Shown here in pieces: positions 9,001 to 16,756 of a stretch of DNA of 19,891 nucleotides. The number at the start of each line of letters is the position of its first letter. Positions within the stretch are counted from its first letter, which is position 1. The translations under genes and the position numbers were made by a program. This stretch comes from Bacteroidales bacterium. GTDB taxonomy: Bacteria; Bacteroidota; Bacteroidia; Bacteroidales; WCHB1-69. The stretch spans positions 1 to 19,891 of the forward strand of contig JAFZUH010000097.1 of the NCBI GenBank assembly GCA_017618435.1, written 5' to 3'. Under the pieces are notes generated by a model that did not search any database, was not told the DNA's origin, and saw only the letters and a list, made by a program, of their open reading frames with translations.

Positions 9001-11024
9001 AAATGGAAGACAATACCTATTATAATGCCAATATTTCCCGACAAAACAGAAGTATCAACTTCCAACAAGGATATTATGCTTTTCTTGTAAAAACCCGATT
9101 TTTTGCTTCTTTAAGCGAAGAGAGCAAGTATGAACAAGAAGTTTATGTCAGAAGAAACAATGCAGAATTGGACATTATAGAATGTGTTATGGGCTCCCGT
9201 CCTTATATACAACTTCTTGTCTTTAATCCAATTACAGGAGAAAATTGGAAAAATGAAGAAACTACACAGTGGACCACCATTGGTAAATACGGACAAAGCA
9301 TTTGCCGTAATTATGTAACCAATAGTTTTAGTTTCTATATGGATAACGCTGCCGACAGAGCAAATGTCGCCAAATTATTACAAGATATTCCTATTGGCTA
9401 TTACGTTTTGATATACTCCGTTAATAATCCGGGAGCACAATGGTTTACCGAAGAAGAATACCAAGCATGGGAAAGCATTGGAAGCTCTCAAATAAGAAAT
9501 CTTACTGCCTCAAACGATTATATTATTTGGGGACGGAAAGGAGCCAGTATTGGAGACCCTGAGATACGAGAAGCCGTTGGAACAAACAACGGACAATTTC
9601 TCACACTTGCCTTTGAAATGCAAATACCTCTTGGCAACGCCAAAATAGTTACTCCCAAATTCGGACCGGCAAAAAATTGGCAATCATTCCATTGGCAAGC
9701 CATACTGTCCGATACCTCTGATTCTGTTTCCGTCAATATATACGGGGTGGATAAAATGGGACAATCCACATTACTTGTCAAAGATTTAACCTATCCTGAC
9801 AATAAAGATTATTTTGACTTGTCCTCAAAAATAGATGCCCAACAATTCCCGTACGTCTATCTGGAAATATCTTTGCAGGATAATGTTTCTCGCACTGCCC
9901 CACAACTAAAACATTTGTTGCTAATGTATGAAGATATACCTGATATTGCCGTTTGTCTTGACAATTATTTTTTCCATACAGATACAGTTTTGCAAGGGGA
10001 TAATATCAGATTATCTATTTCTGCAAAAAATATTAGTCAAAAAGATATGGATTCTTTAGCTGTCCGTTATCATATTATACAACAAAATCAAATAATTGAT
10101 GCAATCAACAAAGATTTGCCTTCTCCTGTACAAGCGGGCAATCTTATAACAGATACAATCACCATTTCTACAAAGAATTATCAAGGAGGACATTTTTTGA
10201 TAAAAACTGATTTTAATCCGGACCATAAACCAATAGAAAAATATTACCACAACAACTATCACGAAACACCTTTCTTTGTTACAAAAGATACGGTCAATCC
10301 TTTGCTTGACGTTACTTTTGACGGTACTCATATCATTGATGGAGAATTGGTGTCTGCCAAACCTTATATTCAGATTGTTCTTAAAGACGAAAACAAATTT
10401 CTCTTCTTGGATAATATTGAAGACACGGCTAATTTCAAAATATATCTAAAATCACCTCGCTCTACTATTTATAAATATGTCCCGTTCTTTGCCAATGGAA
10501 AAGAAGTAATGCAATTTGTTCCTGCTAACTCCAAAAACAAATGTCAAGTTAATTATCCTGCTGTTTTTGAAGAGGATGGTACTTATACTCTCCGTGTTGA
10601 AGCAACAGACAAAACCAACAATCCATCTGGGAAAAATGCCTTTGTTGTTAATTTTGAAGTACAAAACAAATCAACAATTACAGAAGTTTATAATTATCCT
10701 AATCCGTTTTCTACGCATACTCAATTTGTTTTTACGCTCACAGGGTCAGAGTTACCTACTTTTATGAAAATTCAAATTATGACCATTAGTGGAAAAGTAG
10801 TAAAAGAAATTGATATGAGCGAAATTGGAAATTTAAGAATAGGAAAAAACATAACATCATACTCTTGGGATGGTCGAGACAACAATGGTGATTTGTTGGC
10901 CAATGGAGTGTATTTATATCGCGTAATCACAAAAATTGACAATCAAGATATAGAACTCAACAGTCAATCAAATAATGCCAAAGCATTTAAAAATGGATTT
11001 GGTAAAATGGTAATAATTAGATAG
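6021..11024 (+). CDS. porU2: PorU2-type C25 (gingipain-family) peptidase, putative T9SS sortase, multidomain
   Basis: A 1667-residue secreted protein, longer than canonical PorU (about 1100-1200). Signal peptide 1-27 ends FGQ. Residues 28-410 form a beta-rich N-region. The C25 domain spans about 414-775, with FFGHAGG (catalytic His642), LGNGCYAGN (catalytic Cys672) and the closing HGDPSIKL. After it I see a CARDB-like segment (about 780-890, ending NEIDEVNKNNN), an Ig/Fn-like segment (895-990), an ILEI/FAM3-like segment (1050-1187), a galactose-binding-like beta segment (1205-1310), a second CARDB-like segment (1312-1420), an Ig-like segment (1422-1555) and a FlgD-like C-terminal domain (NYPNPF, then WDGRDNNGDLLANGVYLYRV). 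The catalytic dyad is intact, 30 residues apart. The name PorU2 and any sortase activity are inferred from family and neighbour; substrate unknown. Domain boundaries are by eye. Confidence 0.85.
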   Translation: MLLLTNKIKPFVVATILFFAISNSFGQVYGNEWINYNNTYLKFPVIKTGAYRINYDVLKNSLAAIGVDIQTINAKNISIYGRGQEIPLYVYGEKDNRLDSGDYIEFFAQKNDGWFDNKLYNNDLQHTNPYYSNFTDTAYYFLTWNNSAGLRFRIETDTNFSMYNPHSHIFVERILSFNSYYNPGQYNKDIGISLYKTAEGWMDGGIKLGNSSAKSIVTSNRHPDFPTATIEYAIAGANSPTYPHHLQVEFDGQTLTDTALVGKYYMRAKAEVPTSSFEPNSTVITFRSINDKGNLASSQSIVYIKLKYAHTFSLESGQSYSFSAKNLSGAKSLFSFTSYTMGNQPNDEIFLLDLTNNLRINIIKQGNNIKALVPNYNNEINCFLTSSSAINTVPSLVPVNKTGKFTNPQNFYNTDFFIVTHKNFISQCQDYANYRNRFSPYKYHAFVFDVGELYDMFSYGIRNNPIAIHNLIKYAYETFDTLPKYLFLVGRAYTSSAGRKNAGKFNETFVPTMGSVPSDFAITMGLGDTVHNLCLPTGRLSTSTNQHISWYLDKIRTYEAAQQTPQAWMKQILHFGGGYSAIEQQTFASYLEHCRQIAEGPAFGAKVSTFLKVSSDPIEINLSDSLRHLINTGVQIMTFFGHAGGTGFDVSVDDPENYNNDGKYFVVLGNGCYAGNIFEGKDNYSEAFINIPNKGAIAYLSPASTGSSSILFHTSRHLYTEFANNNYGESLGFCLQRAMKSVTDAYGKENMDYVLHGDPSIKLSPIPKPDFEITNNDVFTIPDFVRTDVDSFEVVAHFSNLGKITLDSFLVIAERFYPNGTSEKINKRIVCQSFSTEVRFKVPVKKSLSLGQNRIVISLDPLNEIDEVNKNNNTASISFNIASSDVLASFPYKYAIVPNNEISLIATSNIGKGEHFACLFEIDTCNSFNSPLKTQTEIYNNTGIIEWKVPFSLTDSTVYYWRVCNKDKDTIIWSESSFQYIAGKTGASQAHFYQMEDNTYYNANISRQNRSINFQQGYYAFLVKTRFFASLSEESKYEQEVYVRRNNAELDIIECVMGSRPYIQLLVFNPITGENWKNEETTQWTTIGKYGQSICRNYVTNSFSFYMDNAADRANVAKLLQDIPIGYYVLIYSVNNPGAQWFTEEEYQAWESIGSSQIRNLTASNDYIIWGRKGASIGDPEIREAVGTNNGQFLTLAFEMQIPLGNAKIVTPKFGPAKNWQSFHWQAILSDTSDSVSVNIYGVDKMGQSTLLVKDLTYPDNKDYFDLSSKIDAQQFPYVYLEISLQDNVSRTAPQLKHLLLMYEDIPDIAVCLDNYFFHTDTVLQGDNIRLSISAKNISQKDMDSLAVRYHIIQQNQIIDAINKDLPSPVQAGNLITDTITISTKNYQGGHFLIKTDFNPDHKPIEKYYHNNYHETPFFVTKDTVNPLLDVTFDGTHIIDGELVSAKPYIQIVLKDENKFLFLDNIEDTANFKIYLKSPRSTIYKYVPFFANGKEVMQFVPANSKNKCQVNYPAVFEEDGTYTLRVEATDKTNNPSGKNAFVVNFEVQNKSTITEVYNYPNPFSTHTQFVFTLTGSELPTFMKIQIMTISGKVVKEIDMSEIGNLRIGKNITSYSWDGRDNNGDLLANGVYLYRVITKIDNQDIELNSQSNNAKAFKNGFGKMVIIR

Positions 11025-11026
11025 AT

Positions 11027-11617
11027 ATGGATTTAATTTTTGCAAGCAACAATAAACACAAATGTGAAGAAATTCGGGCTATGCTCGATGAACAATATCA
11101 TCTTTTGTCGTTGGAAGATATTGGTTGTAAGGAAGAAATACCTGAAACTCAACCCGATTTACAAGGCAATGCTTTACAAAAAGCCGAATTTATATACCAA
11201 AAATATCACAAAAACTGTTTTGCTGATGATACAGGTTTAGAAATAGAATGCTTGGACAACCGTCCTGGCGTCTATTCCGCACGCTATGCCGGTGAACATT
11301 GCTCATTTGAAGATAATATGAACAAAGTATTACAGGAAATGGGCAATACTCAACACCGCAAAGCACAATTCAGAACAGTCATCGCCCTCATTCTTAACGA
11401 CAAAAAATATCTTTTTGAAGGTGTTGTTCATGGACAAATTTTAACAGAAAAACATGGAAAAGACGGTTTCGGCTATGACCCCATTTTTCTACCTGACGGT
11501 TACAACCTATCATTTGCAGAAATGGACCTCGCTACCAAAAATACAATCAGCCATCGCGGACAAGCAGTAAAAAAATTAATAGAATTTTTAAAGAACTATA
11601 ATTATGCCACAAAATGA
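11027..11617 (+). CDS. rdgB: dITP/XTP pyrophosphatase (RdgB/HAM1 family)
   Basis: A 196-residue cytosolic enzyme that hydrolyses non-canonical purine nucleotides (dITP, ITP, XTP) to monophosphates and so keeps them out of DNA. Signatures are all present: N-terminal ASNNKHKCEEI, DDTGLEIECLDNRPGVYSAR (Asp67/Asp68 being the general base/metal site), DGFGYDPIF at 146-154 and SHRGQA at 175-180. Length matches the family. It begins two bases after the PorU2 stop and overlaps the following gene by 14 bases, so it is probably expressed from the same transcript. The link with T9SS genes looks positional rather than functional. Confidence 0.97.
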   Translation: MDLIFASNNKHKCEEIRAMLDEQYHLLSLEDIGCKEEIPETQPDLQGNALQKAEFIYQKYHKNCFADDTGLEIECLDNRPGVYSARYAGEHCSFEDNMNKVLQEMGNTQHRKAQFRTVIALILNDKKYLFEGVVHGQILTEKHGKDGFGYDPIFLPDGYNLSFAEMDLATKNTISHRGQAVKKLIEFLKNYNYATK

Positions 11618-12383
11618 CAAACTCTCCATTAATATGATTGGGGCCGGCAATGTTGCGTGGCATTTGTCCCAATTTTTGTATTCCAATGGGTTTAAAATAA
11701 ATACAATATATAGTTTTCATATAGAAAAAGCCAAACAATTGGCCGATTTGGTACAAGCCAAAGCCATTGATAAAATTGCAGATATTGAACCTGCTGACAT
11801 GTTTATTCTTTCGTTAAGGGATTCTGTTTATCAAGATTTTATAGCAGAAATACCCAAAACAGAAGCCCTTGTTGTACACACTTCAGGGTCTTTGCCTAAA
11901 GAAATTTTAGAAAATATTTCTCCAAACTATGGTGTGTTATATCCTTTTCAAACATTTAACAAAACAAAAACACTATCCATAGAACAGATTCCTTTTTGCA
12001 TAGAGGCATCTAATGAACAAACCCAACAAATGCTTGATAATCTTATTGACAGATTGAATGGCAAATATTACCATCTCAACTTTCACCAAAGAGAAAAACT
12101 ACATTTGGCAGGAGTTTTTGCTTGCAACTTCTCCAATGCTTTATATGGTTTGGCAGAAGACATCTTAAAGAGTGAAAATATTGATTTTGAAATACTTAAA
12201 CCTTTAATAAACGAAACTGCACAAAAGATAAAATATCTATCGCCCAAAGAAGCCCAAACGGGTCCTGCAGCACGACAAGATTATAATATTATCAACAAAC
12301 ATATTGCATTGTTAGATAATGATAACGTCAGAAATTTATATAGGTTTTTATCCCAAATTATTTTTGAACAACAAAAAAAATAG
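11604..12383 (+). CDS. Rossmann-like / DUF2520 domain protein, putative NAD(P)-dependent oxidoreductase
   Basis: A 259-residue protein. The N-terminal Rossmann fold shows the dinucleotide-binding turn IGAGNVA at residues 12-18, then VVHTSGSLP and GVLYPFQTFNK. The C-terminal DUF2520 helical domain has HLAGVFACNFSNALYG and TGPAARQD, both hallmarks of the family. The architecture resembles pyrroline-5-carboxylate reductase and F420-dependent NADP oxidoreductases, but I know of no established substrate. In Bacteroidota it commonly sits beside a KdsC-type phosphatase, as here, which may hint at envelope sugar metabolism (inference). The start at 11604 lies within the rdgB end, giving a 14-base overlap; the next in-frame ATG (11634) would cut into the nucleotide-binding strand and is unlikely. 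Confidence 0.88.
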   Translation: MPQNDKLSINMIGAGNVAWHLSQFLYSNGFKINTIYSFHIEKAKQLADLVQAKAIDKIADIEPADMFILSLRDSVYQDFIAEIPKTEALVVHTSGSLPKEILENISPNYGVLYPFQTFNKTKTLSIEQIPFCIEASNEQTQQMLDNLIDRLNGKYYHLNFHQREKLHLAGVFACNFSNALYGLAEDILKSENIDFEILKPLINETAQKIKYLSPKEAQTGPAARQDYNIINKHIALLDNDNVRNLYRFLSQIIFEQQKK

Positions 12384-12384
12384 C

Positions 12385-12906
12385 ATGAAAAATTATAAAG
12401 AAAAATTATCAGCCATTACTACCTTTGTTTTCGATTTTGACGGGGTACTGTCAGATGGAAAAGTTATAACTTTACCCGATGGAGACCAATTGCGAGCAAC
12501 AAATGTAAAAGATGGATATGCTATTCAATATGCTTTGAAACAAGGTTTTAATGTTTGTGTCATTTCCGGTGGTTATTCTCCCAGTATGCAGAAAAGATAT
12601 ATGGGTTTCCCAAAAATGGAGATTTTTCTTCAATGTGAAAACAAAACATTGAAATTCAATGAATATATGTCTTCAAAATGCTTGAAAAAAGAACAAATTG
12701 TCTATATGGGCGATGATATTCCGGATTATGAAGTAATGATGTTGGCAGGATTAAAAGCATGTCCATCTGACGCTTGCATTGAAATAAAAGAAATTGCCGA
12801 TTATATTTCTTTATACAAAGGCGGAGAAGGTTGCGTTAGGGACATCATAGAACAAACGCTCCGTGTTCAAAACAAATGGTTTAACGAAAATGCATTTTTG
12901 TGGTAA
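12385..12906 (+). CDS. kdsC: KdsC-like HAD phosphatase (3-deoxy-D-manno-octulosonate 8-phosphate phosphatase)
   Basis: A 173-residue C0-type HAD phosphatase, the usual KdsC length. Motif I FDFDGVLSDG places the nucleophile Asp17 and acid/base Asp19; motif II is the Ser in VISGGYS; motif IV is GDDIPDYEVM (Asp110, Asp111, Asp114). The C-terminal GGEGCVRDIIEQ is the loop that enters the neighbouring active site in KdsC tetramers. It releases phosphate from Kdo-8-P during synthesis of the LPS inner-core sugar. The ATG at 12385 starts one base after the previous stop and fits the family start; extension to 12319 would read through the previous gene. A related role on KDN- or neuraminate-9-phosphate cannot be excluded. 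Confidence 0.88.
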   Translation: MKNYKEKLSAITTFVFDFDGVLSDGKVITLPDGDQLRATNVKDGYAIQYALKQGFNVCVISGGYSPSMQKRYMGFPKMEIFLQCENKTLKFNEYMSSKCLKKEQIVYMGDDIPDYEVMMLAGLKACPSDACIEIKEIADYISLYKGGEGCVRDIIEQTLRVQNKWFNENAFLW

Positions 12907-12925
12907 TGCCGTATTGTTTTTTTAC

Positions 12926-12933
12926 TATTTTTG
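12926..12933 (+). promoter_or_regulatory. Bacteroidota-type -7 element before the flippase gene
   Basis: TATTTTTG matches TAnnTTTG within the 65-base gap between kdsC and the flippase, 38 bases before the GTG start. A TTTG at 12897-12900 is a possible but loosely spaced -33 box. This suggests a separate or additional transcript for the polysaccharide genes. No hairpin terminator for kdsC was seen in the gap. Confidence 0.5.
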
Positions 12934-12971
12934 CAAACTTAAAAAAACAAAAAGTTTACCTATAATAAATA

Positions 12972-14465
12972 GTGGTTAAAGTAAAGAAACTTATCGGACA
13001 AACAGCCATTTACGGCACAACTACAATTTTGGGAAGATTGTTGAACTATCTTCTTGTGCCTTTTCATACCTACATTTTTTTGGAACCGAAAGCCTATGGT
13101 GTTGTCGGAGATTTGTATGCGTGGGTTGCTTTATTGTTAGTACTTCTCACCTATGGTATGGAAACAACATTTTTCCGTTTCTCCGAAATGGAAAAAGATA
13201 GAAGCAATGTATTTAGAACAACATTGACATGTATTCTTTGCACTTCTGCCATATTCATTCTTTTAGGTTTGTTGTTCAATCATCAAATTGCAGATATTCT
13301 AAAGTATCCATCTCACCCTGAATATATTCGCTGGTTTATTATTATTGTTGGGTTAGATGCCATAAGCACGATTCCTTTTGCCAAACTTCGTGCAGAAAAC
13401 AAACCGATTGTTTTTGCGAGTGTAAAAATTACAAATATTCTCATTAACGTATTTTTCAACGTATTTTTCCTTTGGTTTTGTCCATTTATGATTGCCAAAG
13501 GTTGGGCAACAAGCATTTTTTCTACAATATACAACCCGAATATGGGGGTAGGCTATATTTTTATTGCCAATTTGATTGCTTCTGCTTGTCAAATTATTTT
13601 ATTATTATTTGTATCCGGAAAAATCCATTTGCACATAGACAAATCTCTGTTAAAGAAAATGTTAAAATATGCTTTTCCTTTATTGATTTTAGGTTTGGCA
13701 GGTATTATCAATGAAGTAATAGACAGATTTATGGTAAAAAATCTTTCCGCTGACAATGTAGAAGATGCCCTACACAATTTAGGGGTTTATTCCGCTTGTT
13801 TTAAAATTGCCATTATCATGAATTTATTTATACAAGCCTTTCGTTATTCTGCAGAACCTTTCTTTTTCTCTCAATATAAAGAAAAAGATGCCAAAGAAGG
13901 TTATTCTGTAGTAATGACTTATTTTGTAATAGCATGTACTGTTATTTTTCTGGGAACAATGATGTATATTGATTTCATCAAATACTTTGTCAGTGCAAAA
14001 TATCATGAAGGGCTATCGGTTGTTCCCATACTATTGTTGGCATATATGCTTTTAGGAGTTTGTTTTAATTTGTCTATTTGGTATAAACTTACCGGTCAAA
14101 CCTCATACGGAGCATATATCACCATTGGCGGTGCGGTTATTACAATAGTTTCCAATTTCATTCTTGTTCCTAAAATCGGATACATGGGGGCTGCTTGGGG
14201 ACATTTAATCACCTATATTGCCATGACAATTGCTTCTTATCTGATGGGACAAAAATATTTTCCTATCAATTACAATTTGAAAAAAATGGGATTTTATATT
14301 TCTTTAAGCCTCATTTTATTCTTTATCAGTTATTTCTTAATTCCTTTTGATATTTTTGGTCAATATCAAGTATTTGCGAAAACAATAATTAATACTGTTA
14401 TTCTATTGCTTTATCTTGCTGTTATTGTTGCCAAAGAACGAAAAAATATAAAAGCGATTTTGTAA
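12972..14465 (+). CDS. Polysaccharide/oligosaccharide flippase (MOP superfamily, Wzx-like)
   Basis: A 497-residue membrane protein with about 12-14 hydrophobic segments. The N-terminus (KLIGQTAIYGTTTILGRLLN followed by YLLVPFHTYIFLEP) is typical of Wzx/MurJ-type flippases in Bacteroidota: a first helix with G-R-x-x-N then a polar loop with Y-G-V-V-G-D. Internal ETTFFRF, VIDRFMVKN and FRYSAEPFFF blocks are also characteristic. It would move a lipid-linked glycan across the inner membrane; the glycan is not identifiable. The start is a GTG, since an in-frame TAA stands two codons upstream and no ATG is nearby. Its stop overlaps the next start by one base (TAATG). Confidence 0.87.
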   Translation: MVKVKKLIGQTAIYGTTTILGRLLNYLLVPFHTYIFLEPKAYGVVGDLYAWVALLLVLLTYGMETTFFRFSEMEKDRSNVFRTTLTCILCTSAIFILLGLLFNHQIADILKYPSHPEYIRWFIIIVGLDAISTIPFAKLRAENKPIVFASVKITNILINVFFNVFFLWFCPFMIAKGWATSIFSTIYNPNMGVGYIFIANLIASACQIILLLFVSGKIHLHIDKSLLKKMLKYAFPLLILGLAGIINEVIDRFMVKNLSADNVEDALHNLGVYSACFKIAIIMNLFIQAFRYSAEPFFFSQYKEKDAKEGYSVVMTYFVIACTVIFLGTMMYIDFIKYFVSAKYHEGLSVVPILLLAYMLLGVCFNLSIWYKLTGQTSYGAYITIGGAVITIVSNFILVPKIGYMGAAWGHLITYIAMTIASYLMGQKYFPINYNLKKMGFYISLSLILFFISYFLIPFDIFGQYQVFAKTIINTVILLLYLAVIVAKERKNIKAIL

Positions 14466-15409
14466 TGCCACACGGAAAAATTCTTTTTATAGATAAAGCC
14501 CATCCGAGTTTTAAAGAAAAACTTCAAAATATGGGGTTTGAATGCAATGACCAAAATATAAACTACCAACAATTGATGGAAACCGCTTCCCAATATGTAG
14601 GTTATATCATTAGAAGTAAATTCGCTATAGATAAACCATTGTTAGATGCTTCTACAAACTTAAAATTTATTGCACGGGTAGGAGCAGGAATGGAAAACAT
14701 TGACATACAATATGCTCAAAAAAAAGGTGTTTGCTGTATCAATTCTCCTGAAGGCAATGCCGATGCTGTAGGAGAGTTTGTTATCGGAGGAATACTTGCC
14801 CTTTTCAGACATATTTTACAAGCAGATACCCAAGTAAGAAACGGACAATGGTTACGCGAGGAAAACAGGGGTCAGGAACTTAATAAAAAAACCATTGGAA
14901 TTGTCGGTTATGGAAACATGGGCAAAAGTTTAGCAAAAAAACTAAGCGGTTTCGGCTGTAGAGTTTTAGCATACGATAAATACAAAACCAATTTTTCCGA
15001 CAATTTTGCCCAAGAAGTTAATTTAAAAACTTTACAACAGGAAGCCGAAATTGTTAGCATTCATATAAATTATTTGCCTGAAAATCATTATTATATTAAT
15101 GAAAATTGGATTAATAATTTCGAACATAATATTTTCTTGGCCAATACATCTCGTGGCAAGGTCTTAAACATAAAAGATTTAAATTCTGCCCTATTGTCTG
15201 GAAAAGTCAGAGGAGCGGTTTTAGATGTGTTGGAATACGAAAACATTCGTTTGCAAAACAAACCAAAAGAAGAGTGGAATGAAGATATGATAACTTTGGC
15301 AAAAAACCAAAACGTTATTCTCTCCCCTCATATTGCAGGACAAACCACAGAATCATTGGAAAAACACGTAAATGTATTAATAAACAAAATTCTCACTTTG
15401 AAGTTTTAA
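14465..15409 (+). CDS. D-2-hydroxyacid dehydrogenase (phosphoglycerate dehydrogenase-like)
   Basis: A 314-residue NAD(P)-dependent oxidoreductase. The nucleotide fold has GYGNMG at residues 148-153 after the TIGIV strand and ends in AYD, an acidic residue compatible with NAD. The catalytic triad is complete: Arg230 in NTSRGKVLN, Glu257 in LDVLEYE and His289 in SPHIAGQT. The substrate domain contains RVGAGMENID and SPEGNADAVGEF. The length lacks the ACT domain of longer SerA enzymes, so it could be a short 3-phosphoglycerate dehydrogenase or act on another 2-hydroxyacid. It is translationally coupled to the flippase, yet no pathway partner for serine synthesis is visible here. Confidence 0.88.
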   Translation: MPHGKILFIDKAHPSFKEKLQNMGFECNDQNINYQQLMETASQYVGYIIRSKFAIDKPLLDASTNLKFIARVGAGMENIDIQYAQKKGVCCINSPEGNADAVGEFVIGGILALFRHILQADTQVRNGQWLREENRGQELNKKTIGIVGYGNMGKSLAKKLSGFGCRVLAYDKYKTNFSDNFAQEVNLKTLQQEAEIVSIHINYLPENHYYINENWINNFEHNIFLANTSRGKVLNIKDLNSALLSGKVRGAVLDVLEYENIRLQNKPKEEWNEDMITLAKNQNVILSPHIAGQTTESLEKHVNVLINKILTLKF

Positions 15410-15415
15410 AAGGAA

Positions 15416-16756
15416 ATGGAAATATTGCTCACTTGTTTTTATACGCTCCTGTTGAGTTTTGTTGTTTTTAAATCCAATTTTTTTAAATCAACAATAGTGA
15501 GCAAAAAATATTTACTTTCTTTCTTTTGGTTAAAAATAATAGCAGGACTTTGTTTATATTTTATCTATACTTATTATTATCCGGACAGACAAAAAGCCGA
15601 TATTTTCCGTTATTTCAACGATGCCCAACAAATATACAAGGCCTTACCGCAACATCCTTTGGATTATATTCAAATGATTTTCGGTATAAATATTGACAAT
15701 CAATATTTTTATGATAATTATTTTGTCCATACCAATCATTGGGACAGAATTTTACAAGGAAATATTGTTTCGGACTCTCATTTTCTGATTCGCTTTAATG
15801 CAATTATTTTATTGTTTTCGTTTGGCTATTTCAATGTTCATACTGTTTTTGCCGCATTTGTTTCTTTTATAGGACAAATGGGACTTTGTCATTTTGTGGA
15901 AAACAACTTCAAATCAGTTCATATCGGACATATTTTGTCTATATTTATCATACCTTCTGTTGTTTTCTGGTCATCAAATGTCTTGAAAGAGTTTTTGCTT
16001 GTTTTCGGAATAGGAATATTTATTTATGCTACCGACAAACTATTTTTTTACACAAAAACAATACAACAAAAACTATGGATGTCGGTGCTGATAATCATTG
16101 CTTGCAAAGCGTTGATTTTTACAAAAATCTATGTTTTTTGTCTTCTTTTTATTCTATTGTTACCTTTCGTTTTCATAAAAAAATATCACCTGAAAAAAGT
16201 GTTTGTTTGCTATTTTATCACTATCTTGTTTTTTTCTTTTTGCGGATGGATTTTTGTAGAAACAACCGATAAAAATATCATCAACACATTAGTTTACAAA
16301 CATAATGATATGCTCAATTTGGCAATAGCAGAACATGCACAAATCACTGAAATTCAATATCTTCAAGCCGATTTCATTGATATTTTTACTTATTTGCCTA
16401 TCGCTTTGCTCAATGTTTTGTTTCGCCCCTTGCCTTTTGAAGGTTCTTCTCTTATGATACGATTGGCTGAAACAGAGCAAATATTCTTGCTTATTTGTGC
16501 AGTAAGTATTTTAATTTTAGGATTCCAACGCAATAAACAGCCAGCACAAAAAAATCTATTCTGGTTCTGCTTTATTTTTGCCCTCTGCAATGCCATCATC
16601 ATCGGGCTTGCTACACCTATTTTAGGAGCAATAATTCGTTATAGAAGTATTGGATTACCATTTGTTTTCCTCTCTCTTTGGCTTCTCTGCGATAAAAATA
16701 CAATAAAACATCGATTCCACAAAATACAAACCCTTTTTAAAACAAAAAAGAAATGA
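15416..16756 (+). CDS. Multipass membrane protein of unknown function, possible envelope glycan enzyme
   Basis: I do not recognise a named family. The 446-residue product has about ten hydrophobic segments. After the second helix comes a long loop beginning YYYPDRQKADIFRYFNDAQQ with Asp57, Asp62 and Asp69, and running on through aromatic-rich sequence to about residue 125; a second sizeable loop lies around 285-325. Early acidic loops are seen in GT-C glycosyltransferases and in Wzy/EpsG-like polymerases, so a glycan-related role is plausible, in keeping with the flippase and lpxB alongside. An AGGA lies just before the ATG. Its TGA overlaps the lpxB ATG, so the two are translationally coupled. 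Function is inference from topology and context only. Confidence 0.75.
   Translation: MEILLTCFYTLLLSFVVFKSNFFKSTIVSKKYLLSFFWLKIIAGLCLYFIYTYYYPDRQKADIFRYFNDAQQIYKALPQHPLDYIQMIFGINIDNQYFYDNYFVHTNHWDRILQGNIVSDSHFLIRFNAIILLFSFGYFNVHTVFAAFVSFIGQMGLCHFVENNFKSVHIGHILSIFIIPSVVFWSSNVLKEFLLVFGIGIFIYATDKLFFYTKTIQQKLWMSVLIIIACKALIFTKIYVFCLLFILLLPFVFIKKYHLKKVFVCYFITILFFSFCGWIFVETTDKNIINTLVYKHNDMLNLAIAEHAQITEIQYLQADFIDIFTYLPIALLNVLFRPLPFEGSSLMIRLAETEQIFLLICAVSILILGFQRNKQPAQKNLFWFCFIFALCNAIIIGLATPILGAIIRYRSIGLPFVFLSLWLLCDKNTIKHRFHKIQTLFKTKKK

Noticed and set aside
12319..12384. Extension of the KdsC-like gene upstream to 12319
   Set aside because: It reads out of frame through the end of the DUF2520 gene; ATG 12385 gives the normal KdsC N-terminus.
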